This document shows, in pieces, positions 1 through 9,402 of a DNA stretch of 25,670 bases. The notes under the pieces were generated by a model. The model saw only the letters and a list, made by a program, of their open reading frames with translations. It was not told where the DNA came from and ran no database searches. Made by a program: the position numbers and the translations under genes. Positions within the stretch are counted from its first letter, which is position 1. Every line of letters starts with the position of its first letter. Source of the stretch: Reclinomonas americana ATCC 50394 (lineage: Eukaryota; Jakobida; Jakobea; Jakobida); NCBI GenBank assembly GCA_048213135.1, contig PS015095.1, positions 64,048-89,717 on the forward strand. Direction: 5' to 3'.

Positions 1-267
1 TCGCGACGATCAGCAGCAGGTGGTGTACATGTCTCACGCCGTTTAATTAACAGCAGGTCCGCATACCTCCTTGGTGCCGGTGCAGCAACAATCGCGATAG
101 CTGGCACCGTTAACGTTGACGGGCGTGTGCATTTCGAATTCCGACAACACGGCCAACGTTGCAACGGTCTCGGAAAGCATTGAACTTGATTGTTGCTTTG
201 TACCGGAGCATTGGCTACCCGCTCGCCAACTATTCTTTCCTCGCAGCGCTAGCACGTACGTGAAAAC
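1..267. other. Upstream region, no gene supported
   Basis: No reading frame here has both plausible codon use and recognisable protein content. Open frames exist on both strands but look like chance. The stretch probably holds the promoter and 5' UTR of the large fibronectin-III gene, whose start codon is at 268. I see no TATA box I would defend. Confidence 0.4.
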
Positions 268-3200
268 ATGCGTTGTTCGCGATCGAGTCCAGCGGTTCTC
301 TCGGCATCCGCAGTACGCGTTTTGCTGATTTCGAGTTGTCTCGTGTTGCTCGGCACACTCTCCACGCATGCCGGTGAGCCGTTTGTTCGCTTCCTCGCAG
401 TCCTTGTGTGATAGAGTAGCCACCTCCTGCGCGGCGCACTCTCACCGCCGGATGAAAACCGTCTTGTCTTCCTAATCCCAATACCATCCATGTACGTAAT
501 ATACCATGCGCACGTGAGAGCTCGAGTGCTGCGTGCATTCACTTGAAGTGATGACACCAGCGTGCAACACACACACACACACTCACACACACACACTCTC
601 TCTCACACACACACATTCGTAGCCTGAACACTGCAGGGAGGGGGGGTGTCGTTTCTCCGTCTCTCTCGTTGTCCGCTGCTTTGTTTTGCAACGTTTGTTT
701 TTTGAACTAAAACTCTTTGTTTTCCACGCAGACGCTCAGTCAACCACTTTTGCCCCTGGCAGCTCCGCGGCACCAGAGGAGTTCCAGATCATCAAGGCCG
801 TGGGTGAAGATGGTGCGTCTCTCTCTCTGTCTCTGTGTGTGTGTGTGTGTCTCTCTTCTCTCTCTCTCTCNNNNNNNNNNNNNNNNNNNNNNNNNNNNNN
901 NNNNNNNNNNNNNNNNNNNNNNNNNNNNNNNNNNNNNNNNNNNNNNNNNNNNNNNNNNNNNNNNNNNNNNNNNNNNNNNNNNNNNNNNNNNNNNNNNNNN
1001 NNNNNNNNNNNNNNNNNNNNNNNNNNNNNNNNNNNNNNNNNNNNNNNNNNNNNNNNNNNNNCCCTCTTCATCTTCTGTTTCTTCGTTCCTTGTTGCTCTT
1101 AATCGTACCACACATGTACACTGTCTCACTCTCATTATGAACGCAGACCTCGATACCTCCTCCCCGACCGGCTCACAGTCGGCCATCTGGGTCAACTGGA
1201 CGACCCCCGTCAACCAGGGCAACTCGCCGCCTTCTGAATTCGGTGTCGATGTGACCGGCACTGATGGCACCACCAAGTACACTGTTGCGTCATCTCTGCC
1301 TCTCCCTCTCCCTCTCCCTCTCCTCTGCTCACCCTCTCCTCTCCCCTCCACCAACAGTGCTCGTCGGTCAACGCCATTGCGGCCAACGGCGGACCGGCCT
1401 CTGGCGGCGCCGGCTGCTACGGCATGATTCTGCGCTACTTTGACCAGAACATCCAGGAGGGCGTGCAGTACACCATCGCCGTTGCGTCCTTTGTCTCTCT
1501 CCTCCTTCCCTCCCTCCCCTCCCCACTCATCTCATCGCACAGGCCTACTCAGTCAACGCGTACGGCGAGGGCGCGCGCACATCGTCGCAGACTGTCACAG
1601 TGCCGCTCGCTGGCACTCCGCGTCAGCCGACTGACCTGGCCATCAGTTACACGTCGGCCACCTCGTTTGTGCTGTCGTTCTACCCGCCGATCAAGCTCGG
1701 CCAGACCGGCGCCACGGGCTCTGGCAACGTGGCCAACTTCAACCAGCTGCAGACTCCGTTCTTCCAGGTGCAGATCCGCAGCTCGACGGGCAGCTCGCTG
1801 ACCGCCTGGACTCCGGTGACCTTCTACACTGAGACCACCAACGGCAACAACGCCAATGCGGCCATCAACCCGTTCAGCAACACATACAACGTGCCGTTCT
1901 CGCAGCAGACGTGCGTGGTGTCGGGCACTGGTGCCACTGCCTCGTCCAGCATCCTGCAGCCGAGCACTGGCTACGTGGTGCGAGTGCGTGCTGTGGGCCA
2001 GTGGGGCTTTGGACCGTGGAGCACTGTTGCGTCTTTTGTCTTTGTGTGATTTTGTGTGTACTATGTGCAGCAGCTTGCTTACATCACATTTCTCTCCTCT
2101 TCTCGCAGACCGCCACGGTGACCACCCAGGACGGCAAGCAGTCTCCGGGCAAGGTCGGTCTGCCGACCATCGTGGCTCCTGCCTCGAATGGCGGCCTCAT
2201 TTCCTGGACTTCGCCTCAGGTGACTGGCGGTGTCATCTCTGGCTGGAAGGTGGAGACTGCGGCATTGAGCAACGGCGGTGCGCTGTACAACGCCTTCTCG
2301 ACGCCCACTGGCACGCCCGCGACTGACACAGCCTTTGGCCGTGTGTCTGGCGGCCACATCCTCATCTCGGCGCTGCCGACGACTCAGAACGGTGCCGCGA
2401 TCACCACGTACCGCGTACGTGTGCTGGCGCAGAACGCCAATGGCGACGGCACTGCCGCTCTCGACACTGCTTCGCAGCGGACTCTCACCCTCAGCGCTGC
2501 TGCCAACCCGACTATTGCTGCCCCGACTCTGGTGGCTTGCTGGTCGGTGACTGGTGGCACCACCGTCAACTGCCTGGCCAACACGACTGCTGCCACTGTG
2601 ATTGGTAACGGTGGCTTTGGTGCGACTCCATACACTTTCGGCGCCAATTTCGTCGCGGGTGCCACCGGCACCATTTCGATGGGCCCGAGCGACCTCACTG
2701 GTACTATGACGTTCAACGCCACTGCTGATGGCGTTGTGAACCTTGTGGTGACGAACGCCACCAGTGGAACAGCCAACGGCGCAGTCGCGTTCATTACCTC
2801 TCTTGCCAAGACTGTTCCCACCAACGCCGTCTGGTTCAGCCGCTCTGGCACTGCCGTCACCAACGCTACCGCCTTTGTTACCGTCGGCAACAACTTTGTG
2901 GTGATGAATGTCGGCTCGCCGACTCAGCGTGGCGTGGTGGCGACTGCCGCCACTGGCACTGGTGTTGGTGGCGTGAATGCCATTTCCTTTGTCGCCGGCA
3001 CCAGTGTCGCGATCAACGGTGCGGCTGTGGCTGCCGCTGACTTTGCTTTTTTGGACGGCACCACCACGGCGACAGCTCTGTCCGCTTCCAAGTTTATCGT
3101 GGCCATCCGTGGCACTACCCCTGCTGTGAACACCACGTTTGGCGTTAGCTACACCCTGGTCAACTCCGGCACTCCTGTGTCACTGTACTGCTGCACCGCC

Positions 3201-6200
3201 AACGCCAACACGTCCGACGCGGCTGCTGGCGGTATGGTTATTTTGAGGCAGAACAACGCGACAGGCACTGGTTACAGCAAGTACTACAGTGGTTGCGCTA
3301 CTACTGCCGCCACCGGCACTGGAACAAACCTGACACTGGAAGTTATGGTAAACGCCGCTGGCTCCGTCTCTACTGTTTGGATCACCACGGGACAGGCTGG
3401 TGCCGGTTATAACGCCGGTGACACAGTCCGCGTGACTGGTCCGTGCACCGGTCTCCACGGCAACCCCCCATTTCCGACCCCGGCAATCGGGAACCAGGCT
3501 ATTGTCACAATTGCCACCGTTACAGGAGGAGCTGCAGCTACCGTTAACTCACCAGCGGGCACACCCGGATCCGGATATGGCGTCGCGAGCTTCTTCAGCG
3601 GTGTAGGCCTCAATGGCGGCTCCGGCCACTCTGCCTCGGGCGACCTGACAGTGAGCGCAACAGGCGTTGCGACTCTTGTGCTGAGTGGTGCTGGCTTTAG
3701 TTACGCGATCGGCGACAACAACATCGGCCTGGTCCACCCATTAGCCCTTCTTGCTGGTGTTTCCTGGACGGGCACTGTGACAATGACCAGTAGTTCAGCG
3801 GTCACTGGCTCCGGCGCCGGCAGCAATGCTGGTGCCCTCACCGCCGCCGCCTCCATCACCGTCATCGACATCACCGACACGGCGCTGACCTTCGTCATCA
3901 CCCTGACCGCCGGCGGTCAGTACGTTGCCAAACAGGCCAATGTCAACGCCTCGTCGGCTGCCAGTTCCTACCAGTTCACCGCCACTGGCACTGCCAACGT
4001 GCGCGGTGTCGCCGTCGCCACGGGCCTCACCACCACCGCCAACAGCAACCAGCTCGCCACTGCTCACCTCGACGCCTGGCAGGTCACCCTCTCTGGCCTC
4101 CTCCCCGGTCGCCAGTACTTCCCGCAGGTGTCCTTTTCGGTCACCAACGGCGCCAGCACCAACGCTTCTGTTGCCGCGTCGCCGACTGCAGGTGGCCCCA
4201 ACTTCTACACCGCCACCAGTTGCGCACCTCTCGCTCTCTCCCGCTCTCTTGCCAATGGTGAGCTCACAGTCCCTTCTCCGACAAACAGCCCGCCCTCCGG
4301 CCGCCACTGCCGGCTCCAACGCCATCTACTACATTGGCAGCACCCAGGCCACCATCTGGCTGCAGCTGCCGACTGACCTCGTCGGCCAGGGCGGTCTCTC
4401 CTCCAACTCTGCCGTCGGTGCCACTGCCAGCACCTTCCAGGACATTGACACCACCATCACCGTGCTGCAGACCACCAACTTCGCCACCGGCACCACTGCC
4501 TACCGCGCGTTCTTGGTCGGCGACGCTGGCCCCACCACTGTCACCAAGACCAACATCTCGTCCAACGCGTGGCGCGGTGTGACTCTGGCCACTCTTGCGG
4601 CCGCCAACGCCACCACTGGCCAAGGCTACTCCATCAACGTGTGGACTGAGTCGCAGGTGAACCGCTCGACTGCGCCGTGGAGCGGCACTCTGACCACCAG
4701 CGGCTCGGATGCCACCAAGGTGTCGACTGCGGCGCCGACGCTGTCGTCCAACCTGCGCTACGTCACGTCGACCTCGGCGTGGGTGGAGTGGGAGGGTGTG
4801 GCGGCCAATGTGGGTGTCATCAACGGAGCCACGTGGTATGTCAAGTCGGACTGCGGCAGCGGTGCAGTGACTGTGGCCACCACCATTGCCGATCTGACCG
4901 ACTTCAACATCCCGGTCGGCAGCTCTGGTGTGTCGCGCAACCGCGTGCTCGTCAAGGTCACTGGTCTGACTGGCACCAGCTGCGCCATCTCGGCCGCCTA
5001 CAACAACGGTAGCGGCACTCCGGGTGCCAACGGTGCCAGCCTGACCTTCTCGTCGCCCCAGACGGTGACTCTGGCGTCGGGTGCGCCGGCCACGCCGACT
5101 GGCTACACTGTGTCTCCGTACACTGGCTCTGTGGACCAGGTCACTTCGACGTCGTTTGTCGTCGCCTTCAACTACCCGGCCACCTTTGGCACTGGCGACA
5201 CTACCGCTGCGCCGACTGCCGCCTACACGGTGACCAACGCCAGCACTGACCAGCCTGCCATCACCACCGGCGCGACTGGCAACGGAAACATCGCCACCTC
5301 GTTCTTCGGCCTGTTCTCGTACAACTCTGGCGTCTACCAGCAGATCACCGGCTTCACTGTGGGCGGCACCGCCAACAACTTTGTGGCTGCCACTCAGTAC
5401 ACGACCAAGATCCGCGTCACTGTGAACAACAACACCACTGCCTCGGCGGCCGGCTCAATCCAGGCCACCACCGACAACAACGGCTCTGTGCCGGCTGCGC
5501 CCACTGGTGTGGCGTACTCGCGCCTGTTCTCGACTGGCGTGCGCCTCAACTTCTCGACTCCGATCAGCGTCGGTGGCTCCAACACTGCCACCTCGAGCGC
5601 CACACAGAGCAACCTGACCACCCCGACTCCGAACTTGAGCGCCTACCGTGTGGTGTACTCGACCACCAGCGCCTCGTCGGTAACCGCTGTATCCGGCACT
5701 GCCGTGAACATTGACACCAGCTCCATCCCGTCCACCAACGGCAGCGGTGCTGCGGCGTCGTGGAGCAACAACCTGTCGACCTACTACATTGACGTGACTG
5801 GCCTGCCGGCTGGCACCTCGGTCAACCTGCAGATCTGCGCCAGCAACCAGTTCTCGATTGCCTTCCCGACGTCGCCCTTCAACCCGGCTGGCACTGCCGC
5901 CAACCCGGTGACGTGCGTGTTCAGCGCTGCGATCAACTTCACCACTCCGGCTGCCACCGGTGTCGTGCCGAACCCGCCGACCAACCTGGCGGTGACACAG
6001 TACGGCCTCACCAACATCTTCCTGCAGTGGACGATTCCGCAGATCTTTGGCTCGGACGCGGTGACGGTGTTCACGATCTTCCGCGGCCAGGGCAGCGCGA
6101 CCCCGGTGTCTGTGGGCACGGTGACCCTGCCGACTGGCTGGGCGCTGACCGCCGCTTACGCTGCCGACACGACGCTGACGGCCAACACGTCGTACACGTA

Positions 6201-8597
6201 CCAGGTGTACGCCACTGCCACGTCGACCAACTCGACCACGGCTGCTGGTCCGATCACTCAGACCACTCACAACACCAGTTGCGTGGAGGGGAGAAAGGAA
6301 AGGGGAAAGAAAGAGGACAGGAGAGGGGATAGGGGGAGAGAAACAGGGAACCATCTGCTTTTTTGAATATCAGTATCTCATCCACCACCGCGTCCCTTCT
6401 CCCCCACCACACAGATGACGCGCCTATTGCCCCGGCGGCTCCGACGCTGACTGGTGGTGTGGCCAACTCGGAGGGCGGCTCGACCGGCGGCGTGGGCTTC
6501 TCTGGCAACTTCTACCAGGACACCATCACCAACATCTCGTGGGCGTCGCCGATTGGCATTGGCGGCACCTCGATCAACGGCTACATTGTGACGCAGAACA
6601 CCAACAACTGCAACCGTACGTACACGTGGACGACGCTGACCACCAACTTCAACTTCCCGACCATTCCGGGCAAGTCGTACACCTACGCTGTGCAGGCCAC
6701 CAACACCCGCTCGGACTCTGGTGTGACCTCGACGCAGAACGGTGCTCAGTCGGGCACTCTGTCGCAGATTGCCAACTCGATTGTGCGCCCGTACCCGCTG
6801 CCGGCTCTGACCACTGGCGGCTCGGCTGGCGCGACTGGCTCCGGCTACGCCACCTTCACGCTGTCGACTCCGTCGACTGTGTCGGGCACGCAGTACTCGC
6901 TGACCACGTCGGACGGCTTCAACAACTATGTCGGCGTGCAGGTGCTGGTGCAGAACCTGACCAACGTCACCTCGACCACCTTTGTGCCGGACACGTTTGT
7001 GAACCAGATTGTCGGCTCATTCGGCTCGACCACCACGACGCTGCTGGTGAATGGCCTCACCTCCAACACCAAGTACCGCATTGGCGTGGCGTCGTTTAAC
7101 GGCTACCAGACTGCCTCGTCTGCGTCGGTCATCACCATCACCACGGCCACGTCGCCGCAGCGCCCGGGCGGCATCACGTCGCTGTCGTCGAATCTGCTGC
7201 TCAAGCGCTCAACCTCGATCTGGCTCAGCTGGGGACAGCCACAGGAGACTGGCGGCCAGGGCTTCGTGAACCAGTGGCAGGTGTCGTGGCGCGCGGCTAC
7301 GGCCAGCACGCTGACGCAGAACACCACCTCGGTGCAGCAGGCCGTGATCCGCGGCCTCACCGACGCCACCAACTACTTCATCGATGTGCGCGGCATCAAT
7401 GGCATTGGCACGTCGACCACTCAGGCCATCTTTGGCGACGGTATCCTCGGCAACGGCCTCAACAACAACGTGCTGACGGGCCAGGTGCCGAACGACCAGA
7501 CCAACTTTGCGGTGACCAGCAACACTGGCACGGCGATTGCGTTCTCTTGGACGACTGCCACTGGCGCGTCGACTGCCATCTCTGGTCAGTCGCTGACTGG
7601 TGCGTCGGGCACGACTGCGTCGAACCCGGCGGTGGCGGTGGGTGCCACCGACACCACGGCGTCTGTGACGGTGGTGAACGGCAACTTCTACCGCTTCTTC
7701 CTGAACGCGACCAACTCGATTGGCACGGGCAACAACTCGCTGTCGATCTACATCCAGGCGTCGCCGGTGACCACGACTGGCATTGTGCCGGCTGCTGGCA
7801 CCCCGTCGCTGGACTTCTACGCCGCCAACGAGTACCGCGTGTCGTGGACTGCGGTGGGCTCGGGCACGACTGCGGCCACCACCTACTACCTGGTGTACTG
7901 GCAGTGGACGACCCGCTTCCTGGCGTCGACTGGCAATCCGGCTGCGGCTGACGGCCTGGGCATGAACACTGCTGTGCTCGGCAGCGGCACCAATCCGGCG
8001 GTGGCAGGCACTTGCGTGCAGCTGTTCCATACCATCAAGCCGTCGTCGCGCTACCGCATGGTGCTGATTGGCGGCAATGCAGTGGGCCTCGGGCAGGGCT
8101 CACACGGCGCAGTGGACAACAACATTGGCACGCCGACTTACGGTTCGCTGTCGCAGACGGCTCAACCTGCGGCACCGTCGGCTCCGACTCAAGGGCCGAC
8201 CACGTACACATCGATGAGCATCAACTTCTCAACGCCTGTATACACTGGTCTGGCACCGATTACGACGTACATGATTCAGACGTTCCCGGAGAACGGTGGC
8301 AATGTGCTTGTTGGCTACAAGAAAGCTGCCGACTCGACGTCGTCAGTGTCGTCGTCGTCGTCGTCGTCGTCGTCATTGTCGTCGTCGCGCGCCAACTACA
8401 CGTTTGTCCAGGCCAACCTGCAGCCTGGCACGACGTACGTGGTGAATGTGCGCGCCATCAACTCGTTTGGCCAGTCGATTCCGTCGGCCAACCTGCGTGT
8501 GTCGACGACCGGTGGTGCTGGTTTCGCGGCGACCTCGTCGCTGTGGACTGTGTTTATGGCGATTGGTGCTGTTGTGGCCATGGCGTTTGCGTTGTAA
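268..8597 (+). CDS. Giant secreted multi-fibronectin-III surface protein
   Basis: Exons 268-373, 732-812, 1147-1283, 1358-1480, 1543-2025, 2109-4218, 4289-6277 and 6415-8597 total 7212 nt, giving 2403 residues. Residues 1-35 are a clear signal peptide (hydrophobic core LLISSCLVLLG, likely cleavage after STHA); its first exon joins the next in phase 1 to give Asp36. The body is built of about ten or more fibronectin-III-like beta sandwiches, recognised by recurrent W-x-x-P strands, 'Y.V.V.A.N..G' closing strands and T/S/G-rich linkers. A Gly/Ala/Thr-rich insert without clear FN3 pattern lies at about residues 445-1000. A poly-Ser run is at about 2313-2332. The last ~20 residues are hydrophobic and end the protein, so a GPI-anchor signal or a tail-end membrane segment is likely. 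Five of seven introns start GTTGCG. Intron 2 holds an assembly gap, but the flanking phases match. Role inferred: cell-surface adhesion or matrix; no enzyme motif is seen. Confidence 0.85.
567..614. repeat. CA/CT microsatellite
   Basis: Short runs of CA repeats interrupted by CT repeats, lying within the first intron (374-731) of the fibronectin-III gene. Confidence 0.9.
831..870. repeat. GT/CT microsatellite abutting gap
   Basis: GT repeats followed by CT repeats run directly into the N gap, in intron 2 of the fibronectin-III gene. The simple repeat probably caused the assembly break. Confidence 0.9.
871..1061. other. Assembly gap (N)
   Basis: 191 N inside an intron (813-1146). The exon phases on either side join correctly without an additional exon, so no coding loss is required, although a hidden phase-neutral exon cannot be excluded. 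Confidence 0.95.
1284..1357 (+). promoter_or_regulatory. Example GTTGCG-type intron
   Basis: First of 19 introns with this 5' end. The last exon base is T, the intron starts GTTGCGTC, is CTCCCT-rich and ends CCAACAG. Removing it joins two phase-0 exons. The others start at 1481, 2026, 4219, 6278, 10360, 10812, 13036, 19295, 20005, 20431, 20885, 21136, 21470, 21659 and 22585 on the plus strand, and at 15990, 15855 and 15689 on the minus strand. Confidence 0.85.
8337..8388 (+). repeat. TCG trinucleotide repeat coding poly-Ser
   Basis: An in-frame run of TCG codons, broken by a few GTG, TCA and TTG codons, encodes a serine-rich spacer near the C-terminus of the fibronectin-III protein. It precedes the last fibronectin-like strands. 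Confidence 0.9.
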
Positions 8598-8704
8598 TTG
8601 AGAGGCCTAGCTATAGGCGTCGGAGATGCGGACCCGGTGACTTGTATTCATTGTTTCCCGGTTGTCTGCGTCTCTTTTTCGGGTTCCATGAATGGGCATT
8701 TGTA

Positions 8705-8710
8705 AATAAA
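8705..8710 (+). terminator. Polyadenylation signal AATAAA
   Basis: AATAAA lies 108 nt after the stop codon of the fibronectin-III gene and before the next start codon at 8822. Its position fits a cleavage and polyadenylation signal. Most other genes in the window lack this exact hexamer downstream. Confidence 0.55.
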
Positions 8711-8821
8711 CACCTGCGTTTTGTATGTCCATGGCCAGGCTCATCACCGTCGCGTCGCTGTCGCGTCACATGCCGACGGACAATTCTCGGCTTGGCTGTC
8801 GCGTCTTGGCTTTTTTGTGCA

Positions 8822-9064
8822 ATGGGCGCGAGGACCAGCAGTGCTGGCAGCGCGCAGGCGCAGATCACACCGGGGTTCCAGGTGGCAGAGGGCCTGGTGC
8901 AAAACATTCTGCTCGGGGCCATCTTCCTGGCCGTGTGTTTTGGATTCTTCGGCCTGGTGTCGGGCGCTGTTATTGCCGTCGTGCTCTCGTTCATCTCCAT
9001 GTTCCTGGTGACCAAGGTGCAGACAAGCTTCGCGCAGTCCATCCAACAGGGGTTAGCAAAGTGA
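8822..9064 (+). CDS. Small membrane protein, unknown
   Basis: Single-exon reading frame of 80 residues. A short polar N-terminus (about residues 1-25) is followed by two closely spaced hydrophobic stretches, about 28-47 and 49-66, split by a Gly-Leu-Val-Ser-Gly turn. This suggests a membrane hairpin or one long segment, followed by an amphipathic, Gln/Lys-containing tail. I recognise no family. The start is the first ATG in a frame that stays open upstream without another ATG nearby. The TGA sits in the string AAAGTGAGAGAG, which also resembles a splice donor, so the true C-terminus could lie in a downstream exon. Its 5' region is only ~110 nt from the poly(A) signal of the previous gene. Confidence 0.5.
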   Translation: MGARTSSAGSAQAQITPGFQVAEGLVQNILLGAIFLAVCFGFFGLVSGAVIAVVLSFISMFLVTKVQTSFAQSIQQGLAK

Positions 9065-9402
9065 GAGAGTGCGTGTGGCAATGAACACGTCACGTGTTTC
9101 TCCTCAAGGCGGATGTTCTGTCTGTCTGCGCGCTGCTTCGGTTCAGTGAGTGCATGCCTCACAGGTTCCTCTTCGCCTCTCTCCTTCATGTCTGCCAGCA
9201 GCCGCACAACGATCAACGCAGCACGATGTGGAAGAACGATTTCAAAAATAACATCCTCGCAAACGCCCTTGGTTAACTGCAGGCATCAATCAGCTCCACT
9301 CAGCAGCACCCTCATCGACAGCCTCCTTGTGTTTTGTAATGAGGTCTGCCGTCTGAGCGTGTCCGGGAGGCGTCCGCCGCATCGCACTTGTCAACATCTC
9401 CA
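9065..9402. other. Intergenic, possible exon for the small protein
   Basis: No confident gene. At about 9200-9277 a frame preceded by an NAGNAG acceptor (tandem cagcag at 9198-9203) encodes 25-26 residues ending in TAA. It could be a terminal exon of the preceding small gene only if a different donor is used, because the obvious donor at 9061 is out of phase with it. The rest is probably the treS promoter. Confidence 0.3.

Noticed and set aside
43-423. Minus-strand open frame of 126 codons
   Set aside because: Runs through the signal-peptide exon of the plus-strand gene, has no family resemblance and no signs of splicing.
1911-2108. Reading the 821-codon open frame as starting at 1911
   Set aside because: The frame before 2109 is another frame of the preceding fibronectin-III exon and an intron; the real exon starts at 2109.
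4219-4376. Continuing the upstream frame to the stop at 4376
   Set aside because: The composition changes abruptly after 4218, while a GTTGCG...AAACAG intron restores a long fibronectin-like frame at 4289.
2384-8581. Many long antisense open frames across the fibronectin-III exons
   Set aside because: They mirror GC-rich codons of the real gene and have no independent coding features.
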